This document shows positions 39,400 to 50,772 of a stretch of 64,000 nt of DNA, piece after piece. Below the pieces are notes generated by a model. It was not told the DNA's origin, did not search any database, and saw only the letters and a list, made by a program, of their open reading frames with translations. The translations under genes were made by a program, and so were the position numbers. Location of the stretch: contig NW_026251432.1 in NCBI RefSeq assembly GCF_025118155.1, forward strand, positions 116,011 through 180,010, in the 5' to 3' direction. Source of the stretch: Cokeromyces recurvatus (Eukaryota; Mucoromycota; Mucoromycetes; Mucorales; Mucoraceae). How positions within the stretch are numbered: position 1 is the first letter of the stretch; the number at the start of each line of letters is the position of its first letter.

Positions 39400-40492
39400 A
39401 TGTATATCATTGGCCCACGTAAATCTGGCAAAACAACCTTTCTTTATAAATCAGTAGTAAAATATAATACAGAAGAGGCTAATAATGAATTTAAAATAAT
39501 ACCCACATCTAATTTTAATGTTGAAGTTATCAAGTATAAATCGTATCTATTTGAAATATGGGATTTTGCAGGTTGGTTCCCCTTCTTTTTTTTCTTTTTT
39601 TTTTCTTCTTCTTCTTTATGAGTTTTTATTGTGTAATAAATAACATTATTCTTTAGAAACTCTTTCCTGTTTGAATCATCCCAGTCATCCTCAGGTTATT
39701 ATTTATATGATCGATTCAATCGAATATAGTAAAGAAATGACTACAACAAAATCAAGGGAGTCTATGGCTTGGCTATTGGAGAATGCTTATTCACAAATAA
39801 AGAATACAATCATTATTACTGTAGCTAATAAAATGAACAATATAAATGATGATATTCAAGATATCGGCATAACTTGGACAAATGACGATCGACTTTATAA
39901 ACTATTAAAGGGACATGATTGGAGGTTATTTCCTTGTAATTCATCAAATGGAGAAGGATTTGATCTAATATTCGATTATCTTATTATGAAATTAAAGGAT
40001 CAGGAACAGAAAAATGCAGTCACACCTTGGGAATTATTAGCTAATCCCCATCATCTTCATGACCCAGAATTTTTCCTCTGGTTTCAACAAGGCAGAGCTT
40101 TTCTATTTTTTGATCATCAAAGTCTTATTCGTATCATTTATTTAACGATTGTTACACGAAAGAAGCACCAATTATTACATGAACAGTTAGCCGCTCTATC
40201 ATCTATAAATTATTCAGAGACACAAACACTCTTCTGGGTACACATGGTTTCATTTGCACTATTAAAATCGCCCTTATTAGAAGGTCAAAAGCCAGATTTT
40301 AGTTTATTTTTAAAGCGTTCAAAATTAGAAGAAGATTGTTGGAAAGATTATTATTCGCAGAAAGTATTTTATTCTGAGAGGGCAACAAAAGAGTTTATAC
40401 CACCTGATAAAAAGCCTTTACCAAATGCATTTAGACCTTCTTCTTTAGCATTAAAAGGAAGTGGATTACGGATAGATTACCAAATACTGTGA
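39400..40492 (+). CDS. Atypical Arf-like GTPase with a long C-terminal extension
   Basis: Exons 39400-39571 and 39657-40492 give 335 aa. The N-terminal 180 residues look like a small GTPase of the Arf/Ras superfamily. MYIIGPRKSGKTTFLYK is a P-loop (GxxxxGKT) placed almost at the N-terminus, so the Arf amphipathic helix is missing. IWDFAET sits where WDxxG is expected but lacks the Gly and Gln. VIIYMIDSIEY is the beta strand before the usual guanine contacts, and ITVANKMN replaces NKxD. A 150-residue extension begins at PWELLANPHHLHDPEFFLWF and contains QTLFWVHMVSFALLKSPLL, CWKDYYSQKVFYS and a basic, proline-containing tail. I do not recognise the extension. GTP hydrolysis and guanine specificity are doubtful given these changes. 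Confidence 0.75.
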
Positions 40493-40627
40493 TTTATTCC
40501 CTTTCCACCGTCTTTCTTTTAACAACCAATTAAAAAGCCAGGAAAAAAAATTTTTATTTTTATTTTTGTGTATAAATTAATGCAAATTCGTTTTTGCTTT
40601 TTTTTTTTTTTTTTGCTTTCTTCTTCC

Positions 40628-40743
40628 TTTATATACATATACATATACGTATACGTATACATACACATATACATATACATACACATATACATACGCCTAT
40701 ACACATACACATATACACACATACACATATACACACATACATA
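40628..40743. repeat. CATACA/TATACA microsatellite upstream of the next start codon
   Basis: A hexanucleotide-like CA/TA repeat runs to within three bases of the ATG of the following gene. It creates false Thr/His/Ile and Tyr/Met frames on both strands. It would form part of that gene's 5' untranslated region or promoter. Confidence 0.85.
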
Positions 40744-40745
40744 GT

Positions 40746-42143
40746 ATGCCTATTCCTGTCAATCATATATCTTTATTAATTCGACAAGTTATTGATATTG
40801 TCTTAAAGTCAAGAATAACATCTTATTATTGTTTAAATAATCATCATACGATATGCCTTAATAATAATCAACAAATAGTAAACAATCATCTTGTGTTAAA
40901 TATCTTGAAAAATGATGATTTATTATTAGTAGAACGCTGGATAATCACCATTAGTGACAACATTTATAAACAACAAAATACAATAGATGAAATAGTCCAA
41001 TTTATAAAAAATAATATGCAACAAGAATCTTTATGTTTTACAGCCTCTTTTGATCATAATTCAACACACTGTTATTCACATCCATCTTTATGTCATCATC
41101 ATGTTGAATTTAAATCGGACACTCAATTAAAAGTACATGAATTCTATATTTTATCTTTATCTGTTAAAGTACTTTATGATGATGACATGTTTTTATCTTG
41201 GTCAAAAATGAATCAAAGTCATATACACCACCCAGATGACATAATAGTTCATCCTTTATCTCCACCTAACCATTCAAATCATCCTACTATCTCTGTAAGA
41301 CGTCTATCTCGTTTATCTTTATCTGCTTTAGAATCAGTCAATACAACTGTGAACGTTCCCAAGAATAATTCCTTTGCTATACCTATACCTTCACCTAGAA
41401 TGCAATATACCCATCATGTAGGAGATGGATTACGAACAACCATAGCTTACTCTACATCACCTAATAATAATAACAGACTTAGTTATGATGCACTTGAACA
41501 ACGTCGTTCTTCATTAACACTCGATCATCAACATCATCATCATTATGGTTGTCTAGTAGGCAGTTTTGAAGAATCTTTATTCTCAGGACGCATGTCTTCT
41601 ATGCCTTCAAAACCAATTACATTTTATTGTCAAATTGGTGTTTTAGGATATAACTGTAAACCATCATTAAAATGTCCTTCACATTGGTCAATTGTGTTTC
41701 CTGCAAGTTTTTATAATTTACCTCAACAGGATGATACACCTGCTACTGCTACTACTCCTTATGTAGGTACAGTCGATATTGGTGAATATGCTGCTACTAC
41801 TACTACTTTACCAAAGGTACAACCTGGTTATCGTATTCCACCTCAAGGGCAATTACAAGTCTTGATTAAAAACCCAAACAAGACAGCTGTCAAACTCTTC
41901 TTGATCCCTTACGATTTTAGTGATATGCCCAAGAATACAAACACATTCTTGAGACAAAAATCGTATGAAGATCAAAAAAGATTAAGATATGCTATTCATC
42001 TAAAATTCTGTCGTAATGAAAGGGGACGTATATATCTTTACAAGACAATGCGTATTGTCTTTACAAATCGAAAGGCAGATGCTAATGAAAAGTTTAATGT
42101 CATTTGTGAAGGCCCAAAGGAGCCTGTTTATATACCAATGTAG
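40746..42143 (+). CDS. Atos/FAM214-like protein
   Basis: Single exon, 465 aa. The C-terminal third carries the conserved Atos/FAM214 region: GSFEESLFSGRMSSMPSKPI, then GYRIPPQGQLQVLIKNPNKT, VKLFLIPYDFSDMPKN, TFLRQKSY and LRYAIHLKFCRNERGRIYLY. This order (core box near FEESL.SGRMS, then PP.GQ.QV...NP..T..K.F...YD..DMP, then TFLRQ and LRY.I.L.F) is characteristic. The family is thought to act in transcriptional regulation; the Drosophila member Atossa influences macrophage metabolism. The N-terminal 250 residues are less conserved, with a possible HORMA-like beginning (ERWIITISDN) followed by His/Asn-rich, low-complexity sequence. The function in fungi is inference. Confidence 0.8.
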   Translation: MPIPVNHISLLIRQVIDIVLKSRITSYYCLNNHHTICLNNNQQIVNNHLVLNILKNDDLLLVERWIITISDNIYKQQNTIDEIVQFIKNNMQQESLCFTASFDHNSTHCYSHPSLCHHHVEFKSDTQLKVHEFYILSLSVKVLYDDDMFLSWSKMNQSHIHHPDDIIVHPLSPPNHSNHPTISVRRLSRLSLSALESVNTTVNVPKNNSFAIPIPSPRMQYTHHVGDGLRTTIAYSTSPNNNNRLSYDALEQRRSSLTLDHQHHHHYGCLVGSFEESLFSGRMSSMPSKPITFYCQIGVLGYNCKPSLKCPSHWSIVFPASFYNLPQQDDTPATATTPYVGTVDIGEYAATTTTLPKVQPGYRIPPQGQLQVLIKNPNKTAVKLFLIPYDFSDMPKNTNTFLRQKSYEDQKRLRYAIHLKFCRNERGRIYLYKTMRIVFTNRKADANEKFNVICEGPKEPVYIPM

Positions 42144-43482
42144 GGAAGAAGAAGTAGGAAAAAAGAGAGAGGATTATACATATTTAATCTATGAAGCTTA
42201 ATGTATATATGATGGCAAAAGAATGATACCCAAATATTAACTATAAAGATTATTTATACATTTATGGGCCATATGAATTTAATTTATTCATACATACAAA
42301 TGTAGCATTGTAATTTTGTTTCATAATATGACTTGAGAGGAGCCATTTCCCTTCATCCTTTATATGTATATATATTTGTCTTGATGTTATTAGGTACACT
42401 ATAAGAATAATGAAGTTATAAGCTATATTAGAAATGGGCTATACTTCTTGCATATGCAAATATAACACATTGAATGTTTTCCCTGGACGATGTAGTTAAT
42501 CAAGTCTCAAATGCAACTATGTATTTAGTTTAACAAACATTTTTTTTTCATATCTAGGTAGTCAAAAGAGAGAAGGATGAGTTAATAAGCTGAATTCCTT
42601 TTATGTATACATTAGGGGAAGAATACTAGCTATTAGACATTTAGAGTAAAAAAAAAAAAAATAAAATGTAGTTATTTTAAATATGATTTATCTTTGCGTG
42701 GCTGTGTTGTGTTGTGATAAATGAAGAGAAGAGAGACTAGACTTGACATAAACAAACTTTAATATATCAGGGCTATACTCAAACACTAGTTTATTATTAT
42801 TATTATAGAGGAGAGAAATAGTAGATCATACACCCAAGTAATCATGTTAGGTTTCCCAGACTTTTTTTCTCAACAAACTGGTTTCTTCTAGGCCCTATAA
42901 ATCTTAAATCGAAAGTGATAATGCATTCACTTTGTTCAACTACTAATATCTTGAAGAAAAAAAAATTAGACAAAGAAGATGTATCAAAATGTAATCATGT
43001 TAAAGTTAGCTTCAAATGTCACTTTTATCTTATGAATACTAACAACAATATGCTCAGGTACAAATTAAGGGCAACAAATTTAAGCCTAGATAGTCCGGTC
43101 ATTTATTCAATCAGAACCGAAATTGAATAAATAGATGTATACATTTATATATAAAATCCACCAATCATTCCCTATTATTCAGCATAAAAGTATATCAAGT
43201 ATAATATAGCGCAGTAAAAAGGATTTCAACAACTCAAATGTAGACTACTACTCAATTAAAAAGATGAAAAAAAAACTTTAGTATATGTTTTTTGCTGTCC
43301 ATAATGAATCATTACACAATTAAATAATATGCGTTGAAAATGATACAACCCCCCTGGTTTCGTTGGCTAAACTCACATGTGTATAAACTGTCTTTGAATT
43401 AAATTAAAAAAAAAATAAAGTTACCATTTTATTCGACTTTTTGTTTTTTCTCTTTTACTTTCTTCCCCGCATTTTCATTTCG

Positions 43483-43514
<32 letters not shown>

Positions 43515-43631
43515 CTAATAAAACAACCCTTTTTTTTTTTTTATTTCTTCCCCTACTCTTGCTTCCTTACATTTTTTTTTTTTTTGTAATCTATATCTCC
43601 ACCCACCCACCCCCTTCTCTCCATTAAAACA
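42144..43631. other. Intergenic region, no gene supported
   Basis: AT-rich. A 71-codon frame at 42915-43130 (+) has a protein-like stretch but no recognisable family. Homopolymer tracts and a CCCACC-rich patch (about 43600-43615) precede the SDHB start codon. Confidence 0.55.
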
Positions 43632-44611
43632 ATGTCCATTACTGCTTTACAAACTTTAAAAAATTCCATAAACAAACGTTGGATTGCTGCTACTGTGGCT
43701 GCTGTAAAATAGATTATTATTATTGATATTAAATCAAGCTAATTTCTTATTCTATAGCCTTTATCTCGTTCTTTTACTACTACGAATGTGAATTCAATGG
43801 CTTCTGTCGAAAAGAAAGAACCAAATTTTAAAACATTTGAAATTTATCGTTGGGTAAGGGCAATAAAATAAGGGGCATGCTTAGTAATACATATATATAT
43901 TTTCTTTTCTGATTTCCCCTCTTCATTTGATAGAATCCTGATAAACCCACTGAAAAGCCTAGTCTTCAAACTTATAAAGTCGATTTAAATAGTTGTGGTC
44001 CTATGATTTTAGATGCTCTCATTAAAATTAAGAACGAACAAGATTCCACTTTAACCTTCCGTCGTTCATGTCGTGAAGGCATCTGTGGTTCTTGTGCAAT
44101 GAACATTGAAGGCGGTAATACATTGGCCTGTATTTCGAAAATTCATAAAGATACTTCCAAATCAGTTAAAATCTATCCTTTACCTCACATGAACATCGTT
44201 AAGGATTTGGTTCCTGATTTGACTCATTTTTATAAACAATACAAGAGTATCGAACCTTATCTCAAACAGACCCAGGGCCCCTCAGATGGTAGAGAAAATT
44301 TACAATCGATTGAGGATAGAAAAAAATTAGATGGTCTCTATGAATGTATCCTCTGCGCTTGTTGTTCTACCTCTTGTCCTTCCTACTGGTGGAATCAGGA
44401 GGAATATTTGGGTCCTGCTGTCTTGATGCAGGCCTATCGTTGGATGATCGATTCACGTGATCAATTCGGTCCTCAACGTCGTGAGAAGCTTCAGAACAAG
44501 ATGTCACTTTATCGTTGCCATACTATCATGAATTGTTCAAAGACCTGTCCTAAAGGTCTTCAACCTGGTACAGCTATTGCAAAGATTAAATTAATGATGG
44601 CAACTGAATAA
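43632..44611 (+). CDS. SDH2: Succinate dehydrogenase iron-sulfur subunit (complex II)
   Basis: Electron-transfer subunit of mitochondrial complex II, passing electrons from the flavoprotein to ubiquinone. Exons 43632-43703, 43758-43853 and 43934-44611 give 281 aa. Exon 1 encodes a short basic presequence ([20 protein letters not shown]). The mature part has all three cluster-binding sets: [15 protein letters not shown] with a later Cys for [2Fe-2S], [16 protein letters not shown] for [4Fe-4S], and [15 protein letters not shown] supplying the [3Fe-4S] and remaining [4Fe-4S] ligands. FEIYRWNPDKP and the closing [10 protein letters not shown] are family hallmarks. Length matches fungal SdhB. Confidence 0.97.
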
Positions 44612-44681
44612 ATTATTATTAAAGAGCAATGAATAAAATATTAATTCTACACACATTAAATGTATATATGTATATATTTAT

Positions 44682-45630
44682 TTATGATTGACATTTTGAT
44701 CTAACGTATCCTAACCATTGGAAATAACTCATTCCAGAGCTAACATTTTGTTGATTTGCTCCAGCAGTATTGGGTCCTGTAGGTTGACGATCTTCTAATA
44801 AATGGTTTAAGAAACGACTACGAAGTAAAGGATCACCATCTTCTTTAACAATATAAATTGTTGGATAATAAGTGATTTTACGCTTAGTTTGTAAATACTG
44901 GATTATATTGGATACTCTCTCTGAAATTGCTGACTTGATACGAGGTAACATAATGATCTTTACAAACAGAAAAAATGAATTAAAACAAAATTTCCCTTTT
45001 TCATATAAAATCTTAACTCCTTTCTCTCTCTCTCTCTCTCTCTTTCCCCCTTTCTCTTTCTCTCGTTACCTGTCCAGATTTCACATCTGCTATAGAAGCA
45101 ACACCTAGCAAATCTTTACATAGTTGAGGTACTGCATTTTTTCCAATCCATATATAGATGGCTTGTCCATTTTCTAACAAATAACAACCATGTGTCTCTA
45201 ATTTTTCACTTGATAGATGAGTCTCGGGCGGCATTGTGATTTGTCCAGTTTGGTTATCCAAGATACCCGCCATCTGTGGCATATTATGAAGGGAATAAAA
45301 GTTTGGATGAACGTAACGAGTCCATACACGAGTCGGTAAAGTTCGCAGCAAGATAGCTGACTGTGATCGAGTATCGGCTAAAATAGGAGCATCATTAAAT
45401 GCTTCCGATTTTAATATTCCCAATATCAAAAGAGGTAGAAGACTCAAGGGGCGACAGACTGTTAATTGTGCATTCGCTGAACTAATACCCATGACTTCCT
45501 TACTGTAGGCTACAAAGATATCAATAGTTGATTTAGACAAATAATCTCGTGCATCACGTAGTTTACTATTGGCTCCCTTATCCAAAGCTAATCAAAATAA
45601 TAATAATAATAATAAATATATATATTTATA

Positions 45631-45680
<50 letters not shown>

Positions 45681-47930
45681 ACATTTGCATATATATATAT
45701 ATATAAATATTTATGATTACCTTGATGACAAAGTGTTCTAGCTAAAGCAACTTGATTAACGGAGGCATATAATTCTGAAATACTCTTTGTAACTGGAAGA
45801 CATAAATTCATAACACGAATACGACGTTCACCAAAACAAGTAGTATATAAAAGTGCGGTCTGGAAATAAACAAAGTTTGATTTGATCTCTTCTTCAATAG
45901 CTAATTCAATACAATAAGATTGATCGCGAGGCACGTTCGGTAAGGCCATGATATCTGGAATACGAGTAGTACAATTACCAAAGAAGGCATGACACACTAT
46001 ACCCTGAGAGCAACGGGTACGCATAACAGCCTCTAATCCAACTTCCTCAGATAAGAGTGATACTACCTCTTCCTTAAGTTTTAAACAGTCTTCAGGATGT
46101 GTAGCTGCATTAAATCCTGGGAAGAAATGCGTCTGTCCACCTGTAAATCGAGGAATCACATTCAGTGTAGCTACATCGGATGATTGATTTCCACCAAAGA
46201 TAAACATATCTGCACAAATTTGTAACTTTGTACATTCACCAGCAAATGTTTTGTAGAAACCATTAGAGGCTGTCATAAGTGGTATATCGACTACAGATTT
46301 TCCTCCATCTGCTTTGGCTTTGATTATACCTTCACCTACATTAGGAATACTTGCTTGGAAGCAAATAATCTTGCCACCTGTGGGTGACTTTTTTTTTTTT
46401 TTTTTTTGTTAAAGTAAGTAAATAAATAAATAATAATCTATCTTTACCAATAATTTTCGAGCAGCTTGTAAAGCAGAACCTAAACAATTAGATGGTGAAT
46501 GTGAATTGGAATACATTGTCTTCATTTTTGTTAATAAATTCTCTATTGTAGCTCGGCTTTCCACCAAGTTAACAATTAACTCGGATGCAGCTCTTGGTAA
46601 ATACATATCTTGTAAATCACCTACAACTAAAATTTCGGGCTCGTTATCAGATGATAACAGTTTATAGAACCCAACAGCATTATCTACTGTAATAAACCCA
46701 ACTTTGGCACGACCATCCTCATTAGGAATCTTATCTAAAGCATTTAAGATAGCATCTGCAACTACATGAATCATGCCTGTCTGTGCTGCTTGAAACGAGG
46801 TATCAATGACAAAGACGTAAACAGGGGGTTGAGGTGGGCGAACGATATATTCAGCAGGAGCAATGAAATCAACACATCCATAGTTTAATTCTGCTCGACT
46901 ATATCGGTCTGTCTTTTGTTGGTTAATAATATCCCAATCAAAAGCCTGAGGTACATCATTTTCCATATCACACATATTGCATTTCCATTTTAATGCACCA
47001 GTTGTAAATTGGACAAAAGGATTAATATATGTCTTACAACGTGTACAACGAGTTACTACTGTATCAGGTACAACAGGCACATTTATCTATTATATATATG
47101 GATATATATTAGATTATGGATGTTACCTTTTCTTGCTCTTTTATATATAGCTATATACCTTTTCCGCATCAGACTGAAGATAAGGTTGTAAAATTAAAGC
47201 TAATGGTACTTTTGATTTTTTGTGTAAAGAGTTGGAATATGGGAAGGAATTTACGGTAGCATAATTAAAATGTGCATTGACCTGTGCAGAAGGGGAGCCT
47301 GTTGCTGTAAACTATGAAAGAGAAAAAAAAAGAAAAAAAAGAAAAAAGAAAGAAAAAAAGAGAGAGAGAAAGAAAGTAAGAGAGGTGTAATGTGATGTCT
47401 AAATTAGGCATTTTACTAACATTAGGAGGAATTTGAGGTAAACTTATTTCTTGATGCAGGTCTTGAATAAGAGGAGGTTGACCAACAAGTGGAACATCTT
47501 GTCTTAAGGATGGTTGTTGATTAATGCTGATGTTTTCTATACCATTAAGAGCTTGATTATAACCGTTTTCAAAAGTGCTTGGTTGTGGCTGTAGTTGTTG
47601 TTGAAAAGAATTGGAGGCAATAAAACTGGACATTACTTGTGGCTGCTGGTAAGAAGGATTTTGAGGTTGAACTAAAGTATTCTGTTGTTGGAAAGGTGGC
47701 ATTGCTTGCTGGAAAGGCGGCATTGCTTGTTGAAAAGAAGGTTGAGGATACCCGAGATTAGATGAGACTGTAGGAATTTCCTGTGCCTGCAAACGAGGAT
47801 AATGTCGCTTTGTTCTTTTTGATTCCATCTGAGGAGAAAACTGTTGTGTATTTAAAGGAGATGATGGAGAAGGTTGTGATGGGACATTATAAGAAGGACT
47901 GGTATGGTTGTTGTAGTTCATCATTCCCAA
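44682..47930 (-). CDS. SEC24: Sec24, COPII cargo adaptor
   Basis: Inner-coat subunit that partners Sec23 and selects cargo for ER export. Several exons span the interval, start ATG at 47928-47930 and stop at 44682. Domain order: a Pro/Gln/Ser-rich N-terminus with a repeated FQQAMPP unit; a zinc finger CTRCKTYINPFVQF..WKCNMC; the trunk with PPVYVFVIDTSFQAAQTGM; the beta and helical parts (CTKLQICADMFIFGG, RIRVMNLCLPVTKSI); then DARDYLSKSTIDIFVAYSKE. Near the C-terminus a gelsolin-like domain has ENGQAIYIWIGKNAVPQL and ends FLNHLLEDRQ..MSYFQWLGYVR. These match Sec24 rather than Sec23. The promoter is shared with the divergent telobox gene 213 bp away. Confidence 0.93.
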
Positions 47931-48143
47931 GATGAAAAGAAAAAGAACAACGCGAACTTAATCTATTCATTGATATTTTTTTTTCTATCTCCGTCACATG
48001 TGTTACATTTTCTTCAAAAGATACCACGTTTTTATAATGAAATCAATTACTAGAGCTTTTTTTTTTTTATACAAATATCTTTTTTTTTTTTTTGTTTTTT
48101 TACATACATTATTTTTTACTGTTTATTAATATACAACTGATAT
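47931..48143. promoter_or_regulatory. Short divergent promoter region SEC24 / telobox gene
   Basis: 213 bp separate the two start codons, which point away from each other. The interval is T-rich with an ATACATTATTTTT tract. Shared regulation is possible but not shown. Confidence 0.5.
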
Positions 48144-50496
48144 ATGCAGAAACAAGAAGATTATTTAAAGACTTTAAAATCAGCTGTAATTCCTGCTGAC
48201 AAAATTTTACAACTTATTAAAAACGATACTGGCGATGCAGAAGCACTTGAACAAAACTATAAATCCCTTCTCAGTAAGTTGGTATTTTGTATATAGTGAT
48301 TAAGCTAAAACAAAACAAAAAAAAAACAATCAATTCCTGATTTCCCCTTGTAGAAGTAAAAAGTCCAGTTTTTGGTGATTCTTTATTCTTAGATCCAGGA
48401 ACAGTAGTAGAAGTAGCGGTTGATGAACAATCTACATCAGAATCAGAAAAATTTAAAATAGAAAAACTAGTCGAAACAATCAACTTGGCATCTTTTGCAT
48501 ACAATATTTATATGGGATCAGAAATAAAAACATGTACAAATTCGTTTTTTCGAACTGTAGCTTGCTTTTCAGATGAATTTACGCAAATGGACTTGAGTTT
48601 GTATTTTCTATTGAAATTTGCCATTTTGCGGCATAGATTGGATGTTTCTTTAGATCCTGAAAGTGAAATATATAAATTTTTAGAAGAATTATTTCCACAT
48701 GATATATCAAAACTTTATATCATTCCTAATAAGCCTGGAAACGATCAAATCGAATACGCTTTAGGACTCATTCATCAAAGGGTAAAAAAAAAAAAAATTA
48801 TATCAAGTATGCCAATACATGCATGTACATATAAATTATTTTTTTTTTTTTGGAAAGTTTGCAGAGCAATCTGATGCAGAGCTTATTGAACAAGAATATG
48901 GTGACCCTGAAGAAATACATGATAAACTACATGAATATATTATGTTCAGATATGTAAAGTGATGATTATATACGATTATATATGATTATTAATTTTCTAA
49001 TATAGGAACGGCTTGAATATGAGAGAAAGTATTTAAAAAGACAAGAAGTGTAAGTCTATTGAATGTATCTCATATATTCTAAACTAATTTATATCATTTT
49101 AGCAAATATGACACTGACACACAAAATCCTGAAAATAACAAACAAGATGAAGATCAGTCTGTTAATGAATCTGATGAAGATGAACTATCACATGACACTG
49201 AAAAGATAGAAGCAGAATCTAGCAATGAAAATAATGATCCAAGAGATAGTAATCATGAAGAAGAAGAAGACGAATTATCACACGACACTGAAGAAATAGA
49301 AGCAGAATCTAGAAATGAAAATAATGATTCAAGAGATAGTAATCATGAAGAAGAAGAAGAAGATGAATTATTCGATGAAATTGATGAAGAAAATACATAT
49401 AATGCTGAAGCACTACACACACAACCTACTAACGATGATAAAGGTAATATTTTTATTTTTAAAGATAGACAAGTATTAATCTAGTATCTTAGATGGAAAT
49501 GATCAAAGTGTTTTAAAAGTTCGTGCCAAAAGATCTTTTATGACCCCTGATCCTAATGCTCGTAAATTAACTGCTGATGAAGCAGGATTTCATGAAAATG
49601 ATTCAGCAGTCAAGTATAAAAAATCGAAAGTGGACAACGTAAACAGTAATAGTGAAGATGAGGATGAGAATGAGAATGATAGTTTGCAATTTGTAGATGA
49701 TGAATACAATTTTGATGAAAATAGTGTTTCTGAGACAACTTTATTTACGCATGTGAAAAAAAAAAGACGTTCTACATCGGTAAATGATGAGGAAATTGAA
49801 GAAAGTTCGAATTTATCATTATCATCACAAGGCCGAAGAGTTTTAAAAAGGCCTAAAATTGATTCTGATAATTCGGCTGATTCTGAAGAAAGTGCTGGTG
49901 CTGGTGATTCTGATAGTGATGCTGCTGCTAATAATGCTGATGATTCTGATAATTCTGACGATGTTGATGATTCTGATAGTTCTGACAATTTCAATGATTC
50001 TGATAATGCTGAAGATGTCGATGATTCTGATAATACTGATGATCACGATTATAACAACAGAAATAATAATAAACAACAAAGTAAATCTGGATCTACGGTA
50101 GAGTCATCATCTACAGTCAATAGTTTAAGTCAAAAAAAATCTCGTCGTGTTTTACCAACATCTTCTACGCTAAATAATTCTAATGCGAGTACTTCAAATA
50201 CTGAGCCACCTCAGGGATATTATGTTAATACTAAAGGGAAGCAAGTACCTTTAGCTAAAAAAAGGAAGCAAAAATGTTTATGGACTGAAGAAGAGGTGAA
50301 GGCATTAGAAGAAGGGATGGAAAAACATGGTACTTCTTGGTCCCATATTGGAGACGATAAAAGGTTAAAGAATCGCACAGGTATGCAAATGAAAGACAAA
50401 GCAGTAAATGAATGCATTAGGAGACATAAGTTAGGTCTCCGTGTGGGTATTTTTGAGTTAGTAAACTGGAAAGTAAAGAAAGCTGAAGAGAAGTAA
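48144..50496 (+). CDS. TRF/Tbf1-like telobox Myb DNA-binding protein
   Basis: Probable telomere-repeat or TTAGGG-binding protein. Exons 48144-48273, 48354-48781, 48858-48953, 49006-49049, 49103-49443 and 49493-50496 join in frame to 680 aa. The C-terminus has a single Myb repeat, CLWTEEEVKALEEGMEKHG, TSWSHIG, and a telobox-like third helix LKNRTGMQMKDKAVNECIRR. The telobox consensus has VDLKDKxRN; here KDKAVN is close. The helical N-terminus (LASFAYNIYMGSEIKTCTNS and following) may be a TRFH dimerisation domain. The middle is highly acidic: a module with ELSHDTE.IEAES.NENND occurs twice in tandem (about 49180-49340), and Asp/Ser repeats occupy about 49860-50050. Basic stretches (KKKRRS, KKRKQK) could be nuclear localisation signals. 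Tbf1, Taz1 and TRF proteins are the nearest analogues. Confidence 0.8.
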
Positions 50497-50772
50497 TATT
50501 ACTATGCATATGATTATTAATGATATTAGTGTGCATTTTATTTCTAAAATAAATAAAATAAAATATAAATTATGGATAGATCAAATAATGTTAGTGCCCG
50601 TTTTTTTTTTTTAAGTCAAAGTGTTTACCAGTAAGAATGCATTATATTTGACAAGAAAGTTAAAAGATTGCTTTCTGCTGAAAAGACCTGGATGTTTACA
50701 TGTTTTTTATTAATAAAAGGGATATGATTATATGCATAAAGAAGAAGTACTCTATAATAAATAAATAAATAA

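Noticed and set aside
42915..43130. 71-codon frame as a gene
   Set aside because: It has a protein-like stretch, but no start context, exon partner or recognisable family.
49590..50101. Ser/Leu-rich and Ile-rich frames across the telobox gene
   Set aside because: They are shadows of the Asp/Ser repeat region in other frames.
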